NCBI GenBank assembly: GCA_027484445.1
Contig: JAIXSY010000032.1
Coordinates: 124,001-188,000, forward strand
Source of the DNA: Verrucomicrobiaceae bacterium
GTDB taxonomy: Bacteria > Verrucomicrobiota > Verrucomicrobiia > Verrucomicrobiales > Verrucomicrobiaceae
Reading direction: 5' to 3'
DNA: 64,000 nucleotides
The translations under genes were made by a program, and so were the position numbers. Shown one piece after another: positions 20,051 to 28,590 of the stretch (positions are counted from its first letter, which is position 1; each line of letters begins with the position of its first letter). The notes beneath the pieces were generated by a model. That model was not told where the DNA came from. It made no database searches and was given only the letters and a program-made list of their open reading frames with translations.

Positions 20051-20557
20051 ATGCCCACTGTCTTCGGCATCGCCCTCGGCTCGAATCTCGGGGATCGGCC
20101 CGCCCATCTGCGGCGTGGGCGGGATCAGATCGTCGAGCGTCTGCGGCCCGCGTCCATCCATGCTGGAGGCATCTACGAAACCGAGCCCGTGGACTGTGCC
20201 CCTGGCACGCAGTCCTTTCTGAACACTGTCCTCGAGGTCGAGGCTGACCTGACTCCCGCACAGGTCCACGCCCATCTCCAGGCCATCGAGCAGGCCATGG
20301 GCAGGCCCGCCGTCCGGGAGAAAAACGCCCCCCGCACGCTGGATCTGGACCTGCTGTATGCAGGGGATTTTGTCAGTGCTGACCCTGTGCTGACCCTGCC
20401 GCATCCCCGGCTGCACTTGCGCCGGTTTGTCCTCCAGCCCCTGGCGGACATCCGCCCTGATCTGGTGCTGCCTGGGCATGAACAGACCATCTCCGGGCAT
20501 CTGGCCGCACTGCGGGACGACCCTGCTGAGGTCAGGATGGTGAGTCGCTTCTGGTAG
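20051..20557 (+). CDS. folK: 2-amino-4-hydroxy-6-hydroxymethyldihydropteridine diphosphokinase
   Basis: A 168-residue kinase that transfers pyrophosphate from ATP to the pterin alcohol in folate synthesis. It begins MPTVFGIALGSNLGDRPAHL, the family's N-terminal signature. GIYETEPVDCAPGTQSFLNT and RTLDLDLLYAGDFV are the further conserved blocks (metal/ATP site DLDLL), and LTLPHPRLHLRRFVLQPLAD is the typical C-terminal part. ATG 20051 is chosen; ATG 20015 lies 12 codons upstream in the same frame but adds no conserved sequence. Confidence 0.94.
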   Translation: MPTVFGIALGSNLGDRPAHLRRGRDQIVERLRPASIHAGGIYETEPVDCAPGTQSFLNTVLEVEADLTPAQVHAHLQAIEQAMGRPAVREKNAPRTLDLDLLYAGDFVSADPVLTLPHPRLHLRRFVLQPLADIRPDLVLPGHEQTISGHLAALRDDPAEVRMVSRFW

Positions 20558-20606
20558 CGTGCCGGGCGGCCATGGCTGGAGGGTGGCAGCGCTGCATGAG
20601 CGGCGT

Positions 20607-21086
20607 TCAGGGGGCCACCTTCCTGACCTCGATGCGCGTCACTTGCCGCACCCAGCGGAAGTGGCGGCGCTCTTTGGGCAGGACGAGGCGCAGGGGGCCA
20701 GTCCCGGCGGGCAGCGGCGTGCCGTTCATGGTGTCACAGAGCAGCACGGGGTCGTCGGTGCAGCGTGGGTCCAGTTCGGGCAGGGCAAGGACCACGCGGT
20801 AACCATCACTAGAGGTGACGAGCACGTATTGCGCCAGCGCTGGGCCACGCAGGCTGTCGCCAAAGCTGAGCCCGGCGTGCTGCAGGATTTGGTAGAGGGG
20901 CACGCCACTCCATTCCGCCTCCTTGCCGCCATGATCCGCAGCTTTGACCGTCTGGTGGGGCAGCAACTCCAGGTCGGCCGAGGTGAATGGGCGCGGCTTT
21001 TCCTCACCAAGGCACACGGTGAGGTCCGCCGCGCGTGCACCCAGGTGCAGGCAAAAAAGGCCCAGCAGGCAGAGCAAGGGTTTCAT
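20607..21086 (-). CDS. Small exported molybdopterin-oxidoreductase-like protein
   Basis: The start is ATG 21086, four bases after the TonB receptor stop; an alternative is ATG 21110, overlapping that gene. The protein has a signal peptide (MKPLLCLLGLFCLHLGARA) and about 140 mature residues. WSGVPLYQILQHAGL, YVLVTSSDGYRVVLALPEL, MNGTPLPAGTGPLRLVLPKE and VRQVTRIEV match the small periplasmic members of the sulfite-oxidase/YedY-like molybdopterin-binding fold. The Cys ligand that would bind molybdenum in true enzymes is not obvious: the Cys residues are in the CTDDPVLLCDTM segment. It may bind a cofactor or a metal oxyanion rather than act as an enzyme. It forms an operon with the TonB receptor. 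Confidence 0.75.
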   Translation of the reverse strand: MKPLLCLLGLFCLHLGARAADLTVCLGEEKPRPFTSADLELLPHQTVKAADHGGKEAEWSGVPLYQILQHAGLSFGDSLRGPALAQYVLVTSSDGYRVVLALPELDPRCTDDPVLLCDTMNGTPLPAGTGPLRLVLPKERRHFRWVRQVTRIEVRKVAP

Positions 21087-21090
21087 GAGT

Positions 21091-23079
21091 TTAGAATTTG
21101 TATTGGACATTCACGAAGAAGTTTCTGCCAGCCTCCGGGAAGCCCTCGGCCAGCTCATAATTGCGGTCGAGCAGGTTGTTTACCCCGGCGCTCATGGTCA
21201 CTTCCTTGGGCAGGTGCAGGGAGAGCTTCAGATTCGCCACGGCCCAGGCTCCGGCCTCCATGCCGTAGGTGGTGGAGTAGCGGGAGCCGTTGTATTCCAC
21301 GCTCGGAATCAGGCTCAGCCATTTCACCGGGCGGATATCGGCGTAGGTCAGCAGGCTGTGGCACGGCGTGTCGATCAGACGGACATCCGGCTGGCTTTCA
21401 TTCTTGCGGTCGAGGTAGGCGTAGCTGGTGTTGAGCTGGAATTCAGCGCACGGCTTCCAGTCAAAGCCCAGCTCCGTGCCCAGATGTCGGCTGCGTCCGA
21501 CATTTTGCAGTTGGAAGCGGCCAGGCAGCACGTTGTCCACGCGCTGGATCGTGTCGTCGATTTCTGCGGCGAAGACATTCGCGCGCAGGGTCAGGTGATC
21601 GCTGGGCGTGCCTTCATATCCCAGCTCGAAGTGCAGCGCGCTTTCCGGCTCCAAATCGGGGTTCGGGATGGCCTGACCCAGGCGGTAGGAGTAGCGGTCC
21701 TTGATCGTGGGGAAGCGGCTCTTGCGGGCCACCGTGGCGTACAGGCGCTGGGTGTCGTCCAGCTTGTAAAAGAGGCCGAGCTGTGGATTCAGCGCATCAA
21801 AGGTCTCTCCGCCGAGACTTGCGCCAGTGTTTGTGTCCACGGCCTCCAGCACCTGGCGTCGGTCATAGCTGAGACCCAGCACAGCACTCAGCCTGCTTGT
21901 GAACTCGTGCGTGCCCTCCAGCGCCAAGGACCAAGTAGTGTCCTCAAAGACGTATGCGGGTCCCAGCCGGGCCAGAGTGGGGTGCTCAGGGCGGGCGAAG
22001 TTCTGCTCGCGGTGATGATCCAGCTTGCCGTGCAGAGCGGCCTTCAGCGTGTTGTTTTCCCCCAGGCGGAAGGCCAGCTCAAGGGAGCCGCCAAAGGTCC
22101 AGTCATCGTAAAAGCTCTGAAAGGCAGAGCCATTGCGCTGGGTGGTGTAGTCACGCGTGTCGTAAGCGAAGAGGCTGTTTTCAAACTGGTCATAGTAGAA
22201 GCGAGTCTTCAAGGTGAGCTTGTCGGCCACCTGTGTGTTCGTGATGAGATAGACGGTCTGTTTATCCCAACTTGGCCACTGCCAGTAGCGCACTCGGTTC
22301 AGCGGGTCGGTGCCAGAGTAGGTGGGATTGCCTTTGGAACCGCGCTGGATCACGTAGCCGATGGCGTATTCGTCCGTATCGTTCGGCGTGTAGCCGAGCT
22401 TGGCACTCAACCGCCAGTCTTCCCGCCAGGCATTGTCACGACGCCCCCCGTTTTCGCGGCTGTTGGCAACATAGTCATCCGACAGCGGGTAGGAGTCGGC
22501 ATTCAGGTAGCTGCCGCCGAGTTGCAGGTACCAGTCCTCATGCCTCATGCCAAGGTTCAGCGCGCTCTGCCAGCCGCCAGATTCAAACCAGCCGCCGAGC
22601 AGGTCACCCTCGAAAGGGCGGTCTGGCCTGCGGGTGACGATGTTGATGGCCCCACCGAGGGTGTTCGGGCCGTAAAGCGCGGAGGAGAAGCCCTTGCTCA
22701 CGCGGATCTCCGCCACATCCGCCGTGGTGAAGCGCCGCAGATCCACATAGCCGTCGTAGGGCACATAGACGGGCACGCCATCGATGAAAAGCGGCACCTG
22801 CCGGAGGTCAAAGCCGCGCACATACACGCCTGCTTCGTTGCGCGGCCCGGTGTTGTTCATCGTCACTCCGGGGGAAAGCCGCAGCGCCTCCGCCAAGTCC
22901 GTGCGCTCCAGTTGGCGAATCGTCGCGGCATTGATCGTGTCCGCGATGGCATCCGCCGCCTTTTCATCCGCCTCCGCGCTGACAATGATGGTGCCAAGCT
23001 CAAAAGGCCGGGGTTCGGCAATCTGGCCGGATGCCAAGATGGGCAGGAGAAAAGCGGTGGTGAGAAGTCGATGAAGCAT
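21091..23079 (-). CDS. TonB-dependent outer-membrane receptor
   Basis: 662 residues from ATG 23079. The signal peptide is MLHRLLTTAFLLPILASGQI. The plug domain carries EALRLSPGVTMNNTGPRNEA, VYVRGFDLRQVPLFIDGVPV and YGPNTLGGAINIVTRRP. The barrel ends NNLLDRNYELAEGFPEAGRN and the last residue is the usual aromatic Phe (VQYKF). The frame is open 31 codons further upstream without signal-peptide character. It imports a small ligand across the outer membrane with TonB energy. The neighbours suggest a ligand linked to molybdenum or a similar oxyanion: a molybdopterin-like protein follows, and the divergent regulator has a PBP-like sensor domain. The plug is not a typical siderophore type by eye; the ligand is an inference. 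Confidence 0.93.
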   Translation of the reverse strand: MLHRLLTTAFLLPILASGQIAEPRPFELGTIIVSAEADEKAADAIADTINAATIRQLERTDLAEALRLSPGVTMNNTGPRNEAGVYVRGFDLRQVPLFIDGVPVYVPYDGYVDLRRFTTADVAEIRVSKGFSSALYGPNTLGGAINIVTRRPDRPFEGDLLGGWFESGGWQSALNLGMRHEDWYLQLGGSYLNADSYPLSDDYVANSRENGGRRDNAWREDWRLSAKLGYTPNDTDEYAIGYVIQRGSKGNPTYSGTDPLNRVRYWQWPSWDKQTVYLITNTQVADKLTLKTRFYYDQFENSLFAYDTRDYTTQRNGSAFQSFYDDWTFGGSLELAFRLGENNTLKAALHGKLDHHREQNFARPEHPTLARLGPAYVFEDTTWSLALEGTHEFTSRLSAVLGLSYDRRQVLEAVDTNTGASLGGETFDALNPQLGLFYKLDDTQRLYATVARKSRFPTIKDRYSYRLGQAIPNPDLEPESALHFELGYEGTPSDHLTLRANVFAAEIDDTIQRVDNVLPGRFQLQNVGRSRHLGTELGFDWKPCAEFQLNTSYAYLDRKNESQPDVRLIDTPCHSLLTYADIRPVKWLSLIPSVEYNGSRYSTTYGMEAGAWAVANLKLSLHLPKEVTMSAGVNNLLDRNYELAEGFPEAGRNFFVNVQYKF

Positions 23080-23102
23080 GGTCCAGGAGGTGCTAAACTC
23101 GC

Positions 23103-23120
23103 ATGACAGGAAAATGTCAT
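23103..23120. promoter_or_regulatory. Operator-like dyad 1 between TonB receptor and XRE regulator
   Basis: ATGACAGGAAAATGTCAT: perfect 6-base inverted arms (ATGACA and TGTCAT) around a 6-base spacer. It lies 24 bases before the TonB receptor start and 59 bases before the regulator start. Position and symmetry suggest a binding site for the adjacent XRE regulator. Confidence 0.6.
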
Positions 23121-23124
23121 AAGC

Positions 23125-23140
23125 AGACAGGATCATGTCA
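23125..23140. promoter_or_regulatory. Operator-like dyad 2, 21 bases from dyad 1
   Basis: AGACAGGATCATGTCA repeats the GACA-GGA-N3-TGTC plan of the first dyad (arms GACA/TGTC, same 6-base spacer starting GGA). The centres are 21 bases apart, two helical turns, so both would face the same side of the DNA. Confidence 0.55.
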
Positions 23141-23178
23141 CCAGCAAAAAGAACTCCTTTTCTCGAATCCACCCCCTC

Positions 23179-24246
23179 ATGAGCACGCCCGCGAAAAGCC
23201 CGAACGCCGTCGCCCAGCGCCGGACCCTCATGAACTGGACGCAGGGCGACCTAGCCGCGCGCGCCGGGCTGCCCCGGACCTCCGTCAGTGCCATTGAGGG
23301 CGGCAGGCTCACGCCTTCTGTCACCGCCGCGCTGGCACTGGCCCAAGCGCTAGGATGCAGCGTGGAGGAGCTATTTGCCAGCAGCCAGCCAGCTGCGACC
23401 TCACGCCACACGGTGGAATGGGCTTGGGTGCCGGTGGCGGAGCCCGCCCGTTACTGGGAGGCCGTTGTCGGCTCACGGCCGCTGCGCTTCCCTGTGGAGT
23501 CCATGGCGCTAAACCCGGTGCCGCATGACGGCGTGTGGAGCGGCGGGGCAGGCGGCGAGGCCGCGCCCGGGCTAGCGGAGGGCACGCTGGTCCTGGCCTG
23601 CTGCGATCCTGCCGCCGGGCTGCTTGCGGCGGAGTACGCGCGCGCCAGCGGCTTCCGCATGATCGTGCTGAATCGGGGCGGCGGAGCGGCACTGGAGCTG
23701 CTGAAGCAGGGTCTCGTGCATGTGGCGGGGCTGCACCGTTCCACCCCACAGAAGCCGGGCCGCAATGGGGAAGCCGTCCGCGCCAGCCTGGGCAGCGGCT
23801 ACCGACTGCTGCGGCTGGCGGAGTGGGAGGAGGGGCTGGTGGCAGGCGCTGACATCCGCGCACGCTCCGTCATGAATTTGGTGAAAAACTGCCCTCTCTG
23901 GGCGCTGCGCGAGCCGGGCTCTGCCGCGCGCGAGTGCCTGGACGATCTGCTGGCCTGCCGCAGGCCAGAGGGCAGGATCGTGGCAGGCCACTTAGCCGTG
24001 GCAGAAGCTGTGCGCGCCGGTTGGGCGCAATCCGGCGTCTGCACTCGGCTCGCGGCAGAAGAGGCAGGTCTGAAATTCCTCCCTGTGCGCACTGAGTCAC
24101 TGGACCTTTGCTTCCCCGCCAGCCAGCAGCACGATCCCCGGGTGCTGGCACTCATCAGCCTGCTGCGCAGCCGCAGCCATAGGCGGCTCATCGGCGACCT
24201 GCCTGGCTACGATGCCCGTTACACGGGCGAGATTGAGGCGATCTAG
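23179..24246 (+). CDS. XRE-family regulator with PBP-like (molybdate-type) sensor domain
   Basis: A 355-residue transcription factor. Residues about 8-62 form a helix-turn-helix (RRTLMNWTQGDLAARAGLPR, TSVSAIEGGRLTPSVTAALA). The rest resembles the PBP_like domain (PF12727) found in molybdate/tungstate-type regulators. The recognisable blocks are GTLVLACCDPAAGLLAAEYA, LNRGGGAALELLKQGLVHVA and AWAQ-type helix segments near SVMNLVKNCPLWALREPGSA, with the C-terminal RSHRRLIGDLPGYDARYTGE. Known logic of the class: the ligand-binding domain senses a small solute and modulates DNA binding. It is divergent from the TonB receptor with two dyads between them. Ligand assignment remains an inference. Confidence 0.8.
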   Translation: MSTPAKSPNAVAQRRTLMNWTQGDLAARAGLPRTSVSAIEGGRLTPSVTAALALAQALGCSVEELFASSQPAATSRHTVEWAWVPVAEPARYWEAVVGSRPLRFPVESMALNPVPHDGVWSGGAGGEAAPGLAEGTLVLACCDPAAGLLAAEYARASGFRMIVLNRGGGAALELLKQGLVHVAGLHRSTPQKPGRNGEAVRASLGSGYRLLRLAEWEEGLVAGADIRARSVMNLVKNCPLWALREPGSAARECLDDLLACRRPEGRIVAGHLAVAEAVRAGWAQSGVCTRLAAEEAGLKFLPVRTESLDLCFPASQQHDPRVLALISLLRSRSHRRLIGDLPGYDARYTGEIEAI

Positions 24247-24315
24247 AGGTCAATCCCTGTTGGAGAGGGAGGGTCTCACGAGGGGGGCGCGCGCTGACGG
24301 TGCCCCCAGTGAGCA

Positions 24316-27300
24316 TCAGCGTGGCTGCACGATGACTTTTCCGCCTTCACCTAGCCCGTTACGCACTCGGGGGTTGACCGTCATGAAGTGGCCGTAGGCA
24401 CCGGAGTTCGCGCCTTTTTGCAGGATGATGCTGGTGTAGGCAGGCCGGGTGAGGTCCGAATGCGTGAAGGTGCCGCTGAGGATGCCCGTGGTTTTGACAA
24501 GAGTGGCGGTGAAGCTGGTGTCCGTCGTGGGCGCGCGGGTGATGACCTGGGTGCTGGAGATATTCACGCCTTTCACAACCGGGCTGGTGAGCAGGCCATC
24601 ACTGAACGTCATGGCCAGATGGCCGGTCGCCGCATTCGCCGGGGTCGTGCCGGCGATGAGGGCTGCGGCAGTGGGCACGGTGAATTTGGTGCCGACGAGG
24701 TTGACCTCCAGCCCCTCCGGCCAGCCATCGCGGTACCACTGCACAAGAGGCTGCTGGGGCCGTGTCCAGATGACGTACTGTCCACTGAGGTCGCTATTGG
24801 CAGGGGCGGTATCGAGCTGGATGAGGCTGGCAAAACAGCCCATGTTTGTGTAAAGCGGGGCGTACAGAGGGAAGGCAAGATTTTGCCAGAGGGGGCCGGA
24901 GGCGGTGATGGAGGTGCCATCTGCCAGGATGCCCGTGCAGGTGACATCTCCAGCGGCGGTCAGCGTCAGGGAACAGGTGCTGTAACCCTGGGGGTATTTG
25001 TTCAGAGCCAGCGTGGGATTTGCCGCTGCATCAGGCACGGTGATGAAGTGATACCTCTGAGAAACCGTGCCTGCGTAGCCTGCGGGCACCTTGTTGGTGG
25101 AGCTGAAATGATCCCTGCCAAGGATGCCGGAGGAGGTTTCCCCCTCCTGGACGACCGTGGCGGTCATGCGCCGAGGGCTATCGGCGAAGTTCATGGAGAT
25201 CGAGACTTCTAGCACCGGCAGATTTCTGCGGGTGATGATCAGCGATGAAGCCCGCGTGGTGCCAAAACGGGCATCTCCAGTCGTCGAGAGCAGGCCATTC
25301 ACAGAGTGGGTGCCCCCGCCCTGGCGCAGCGTTCCGGTGAAGCTGCCAGTCGTGGTGAGATTCAGGCTGAGGTGACCTGTCGTCTGGTGTTCCACCGTGT
25401 CTTCAGGCTCCAAAATGCCATGATAAACTGCCGCCAAAGGGGGGAAAGGCGTGGGGATGAAGTTCGCCTGAAGGGTCAGCCCCTCCACCATGGTGAAGTT
25501 AAGAACCGCCAGCTCCCTGCGGGTGCCGCTGATGCCCGCGTTTTCCAGATTCTGGCCTGTCCAGCCGGAGAAAACGAAGCCCGGCCTAGCGGTGGCGGTG
25601 ATGGTGTAAGCCACGCCAGATTTCCGCTGGCTGGTGGGCACAAATCCGGCGGACACGCTGCCGCTATTGCTTGGCCCGCTGACGCTGACCGCCAGCGGAC
25701 GCACCACATCGTAGGTGAAGGATCGCGTCAAGACCGTGGAGACGTTGCCGTTTTGATCGATGGCCGTGACTTCAAACCTGTTCACTCCCGGCAGGAGCGT
25801 GACCGTGCTGCTCCAGGCGATGTTTTTGAAGACATTGCTGAAGGTCTCGGTGACGGGGAAGGACTGATCCACGGGGCTGACGCGCCGCACCTCCACACGA
25901 TCCAGGCCGATGGCATCAACGGCGGTGCCGGTGAGCACGATCGTGCTGCCTGCGGCCTCGGCATAGATGCGGTTTGCGGCCGGAGCAGTGATCGTGGCGG
26001 TGGGTTTCGTCACATCGTTGGAGTCCAGGATGTAGAAAAGCGCGGTCGATTGTGCGGTGGTGACGGCTCCGGCGGCCAGTTGCAGATTCACCGTTTCCTG
26101 CTGCTCACGCAGGCTGTCCCTATTGAGAGAGATGGGAAAGCTGGCGGTGGTCTGGCCGTGGGCGAGAGTCACCGTCTCTCCATTCAGCGCGGTGTAGTCG
26201 GTGCCAGCGGTCGCCGTGCCGGTCAGGCCATTGAGCAGCACACTGACGCTGCCACGGAGCCCACCGGTGCGGACGAAGGTAAGCTCAGCCGTGCCCGAGG
26301 ACTCTCTGCCGGTAAAGACGGCCTTTTCAAAGCCAATGGTGCCCGGGTTGTTTTCCGCGAGGCTCGGCGCCTCCGTCGCGCCGATGTCAGACTCCGCACC
26401 AGCGACGCTGTCACCATTCTGCGCACGCGGATTCCCGCGCTGATCCAGGTTGTAATCGCGGGCGACGGGGATCTTGTCGATGGCAGGTGAGCCAGGCAAT
26501 GGAGGGCGGGTATTGAAAGGGCCGCCGTAGTTGCCAAGCGCTGCCAGTTGGGCATCGGTGATGCCTGTGGTGTCCCCCGTGCCATTGATGTTGGCAGCTC
26601 CCGCACCTGATCCGACGAGGTTGTAACCCAGGCTGCTGAAGCTGTTGGTCGTGTTCACCGCCAGAGTGAGGTCGGAGCCGTTGTTTTCACAGACGATGCT
26701 GTCACGCAGCCTCGTCTGGGTGCCTGCATCCCCATAGCTGGAAATGCCACCTCCAGTGCTGTTGACAGAGCGGTTGCCGGTGATCGTGCAGCCGATCACC
26801 TCCGTCAGACCGTCGAAGTTATAAAGGGCACCGCCGTTCTGGGAGGCTGTGTTTCCATGCAGCGTGCATTGGATGAGGCGGGTGACGTTTCCAGTCAGAT
26901 TCGTGCGCGAGTACACTGCACCACCAGCAGCGGTCGTGGAGTTGTTAAAGAAAGTGCACGAATCCAGGACACAGAGGGGGCCGCGGGTGAAAATCGCGCC
27001 GCCACGTTGGAAAGATGCGTCCGCCCGGTTGCCAAAGAAGCCGCAGTACTCGACCGTCAGGCTGCCCTCATTGAAGATGGCACCACCACTGCCATCGTCT
27101 GCACCGCCGCGTCCGCCGCCGCCCGAAAAGCTGAGATGCCGCAGCGTCACCGTCGCGCCCGAGGTGATGCGCAGATGGCGGGCTATGCCATCCATGAAGA
27201 AGCCGACTGGATTGGGCAGATCCGTCGCATCCACCGTGACAGAGCGTGAGATGACGACCTCCGAATTTCCCAGGTCGAAGACGAGACCGCTGAAGTCACT

Positions 27301-28362
27301 GTTAAAGTCCACCGTAAAGCCCGCGGGCAGACCGCGCAGGATACCACGAAACGAAAGCGGCGCTGCATTGAAGCCTCGGCTCACCCGCGTGTGGGTTTCG
27401 ACTGAGCCGATGTCCACCGTATGGCCAGGGCGCAGTGGGCCTTCGGTCATTCTCGGGTAAAAGCGCTGATCGGTGGTGAAGGTCGAAGACGTGGCACCGC
27501 CCACGGGATTGATGGCCGGAGATCCAGGCAGCGGTGGGCAGGTGCGTGTCTGTCCACCGTAGTCACCCAGAGGAGCCAGCATGGGGTCCACATCCAGCAC
27601 TGCTGGTCCTGTCCCAACTGCGGCATCTACCTGCCGCACGATATTCTGCCCGCTGCGCGTGTAGGTGGCTGCCGTGCTAGTCTTGAGATCGCCACCCGAC
27701 GGGGCGGTATTTCCGGCGATGATGCTGCCCATGAGCGTCAAATTCACCTCTCCGGCATTCAGTCCGCCGCCGTTGTTGACAGCGCTGTTGCCCGTGATGG
27801 TGCAGTGGGTGATCTCCACGTTGCCGCTGGCGCAATTCACCGCACCGCCGGCATGAGAGGCTGTGTTTCCCTGAAACGTGCAGTGCCGCAGCACGAGAGA
27901 GCTGCCGAAAGAACTGACCGCCCCCCCAAAGCTGCCCTGATTGCCGTAAAACGAGCATCGCGTGGCCGTGAGGATGCCGCTGGATTCCACCGCTCCTGCG
28001 CCACTGGTATCCAGACCCCGCGTCAGGTTCACGCCAAACAAGTTCAGCGTGGCCCCAGCCGCGACACCGAAGTGGCGAACGCTCAAATTGGCATCCAGCA
28101 CCATGCCGACGTTGTTGGTCTCACCGTTGATGGTGATTGTGCGATTGCTGACATTGAGAAGAGACGTGACCTGGATCGTCTGCCCGGCGATGGCTGACGC
28201 AAAAGTGATGGTGTCATCCTCACTGTTGGCATTCGCATCGCTCACTGCCTGCGCGAGAGAGCCTGGACCGCTGCTGGCGGTGGTATTGACGGTGTAGGTC
28301 GCGGCGTGGCTGGTCACTGCCAGGGCCACAAAGGCCAAGAGGAGTCGTGAAGTCTTTTCCAT
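24316..28362 (-). CDS. Large secreted CSLREA/beta-helix protein with Calx-beta and Ig-like domains
   Basis: 1,348 residues with signal peptide MEKTSRLLLAFVALAVTSHA. Two similar right-handed beta-helix regions follow, at about 20-330 and 335-660. Each begins with a CSLREA-like fold (TYTVNTTASSGPGSLAQAVS) and contains Cys-dotted PbH1 coils (CTFQGNTASHAGGAV, CTLHGNTASQNGG). Both end in an SPAINPVGG or SPAIDKIPV motif before a DQRxxPR turn. A Calx-beta-like repeat lies at about 668-770 (GFEKAVFTGRESSGTAELTF), an Ig-like domain at about 784-880 (TITAPAANRIYAEAAGSTI), and an InlB-like segment at about 905-965 (GFVFSGWTGQNLENAG). The last 380 residues are beta-rich and unassigned. It is probably a cell-surface or secreted adhesin-like protein. 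It stands alone; no sorting signal is obvious. Confidence 0.85.
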   Translation of the reverse strand: MEKTSRLLLAFVALAVTSHAATYTVNTTASSGPGSLAQAVSDANANSEDDTITFASAIAGQTIQVTSLLNVSNRTITINGETNNVGMVLDANLSVRHFGVAAGATLNLFGVNLTRGLDTSGAGAVESSGILTATRCSFYGNQGSFGGAVSSFGSSLVLRHCTFQGNTASHAGGAVNCASGNVEITHCTITGNSAVNNGGGLNAGEVNLTLMGSIIAGNTAPSGGDLKTSTAATYTRSGQNIVRQVDAAVGTGPAVLDVDPMLAPLGDYGGQTRTCPPLPGSPAINPVGGATSSTFTTDQRFYPRMTEGPLRPGHTVDIGSVETHTRVSRGFNAAPLSFRGILRGLPAGFTVDFNSDFSGLVFDLGNSEVVISRSVTVDATDLPNPVGFFMDGIARHLRITSGATVTLRHLSFSGGGGRGGADDGSGGAIFNEGSLTVEYCGFFGNRADASFQRGGAIFTRGPLCVLDSCTFFNNSTTAAGGAVYSRTNLTGNVTRLIQCTLHGNTASQNGGALYNFDGLTEVIGCTITGNRSVNSTGGGISSYGDAGTQTRLRDSIVCENNGSDLTLAVNTTNSFSSLGYNLVGSGAGAANINGTGDTTGITDAQLAALGNYGGPFNTRPPLPGSPAIDKIPVARDYNLDQRGNPRAQNGDSVAGAESDIGATEAPSLAENNPGTIGFEKAVFTGRESSGTAELTFVRTGGLRGSVSVLLNGLTGTATAGTDYTALNGETVTLAHGQTTASFPISLNRDSLREQQETVNLQLAAGAVTTAQSTALFYILDSNDVTKPTATITAPAANRIYAEAAGSTIVLTGTAVDAIGLDRVEVRRVSPVDQSFPVTETFSNVFKNIAWSSTVTLLPGVNRFEVTAIDQNGNVSTVLTRSFTYDVVRPLAVSVSGPSNSGSVSAGFVPTSQRKSGVAYTITATARPGFVFSGWTGQNLENAGISGTRRELAVLNFTMVEGLTLQANFIPTPFPPLAAVYHGILEPEDTVEHQTTGHLSLNLTTTGSFTGTLRQGGGTHSVNGLLSTTGDARFGTTRASSLIITRRNLPVLEVSISMNFADSPRRMTATVVQEGETSSGILGRDHFSSTNKVPAGYAGTVSQRYHFITVPDAAANPTLALNKYPQGYSTCSLTLTAAGDVTCTGILADGTSITASGPLWQNLAFPLYAPLYTNMGCFASLIQLDTAPANSDLSGQYVIWTRPQQPLVQWYRDGWPEGLEVNLVGTKFTVPTAAALIAGTTPANAATGHLAMTFSDGLLTSPVVKGVNISSTQVITRAPTTDTSFTATLVKTTGILSGTFTHSDLTRPAYTSIILQKGANSGAYGHFMTVNPRVRNGLGEGGKVIVQPR

Positions 28363-28590
28363 AGATCAAGGTGGAGGAAACATGGCATTTGTCGGCATGA
28401 AGCCGCCCATTCCTGGCATTTGCTCATTTGACGGAGCGACACCAGTCCTAGCCTCGGAGACACGGATGTCACCCAGTTTCGACACATGGGCATCTCCCAG
28501 TCGTGCCGGGCCTGGGTAAAATTCGTTTGACCATCGGCTTGCCTGAAAAAGGCTGGACGAAGGTGAAGGGAGCGCCGTTTTCTCCCGGCC

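Noticed and set aside
24247..24315. A GC hairpin (GGGGGC and GCCCCC arms) between the PBP-like regulator and the CSLREA-type gene.
   Set aside because: No T run follows and the loop is long; not a convincing terminator.
28382..28519. A 45-codon frame with a strong ribosome-site-like GGTGGAGG before its ATG, between the CSLREA-type gene and the phosphodiesterase.
   Set aside because: No family similarity, biased composition and no coding-like pattern; the purine-rich sequence may be chance. It would need conservation in relatives to be called.
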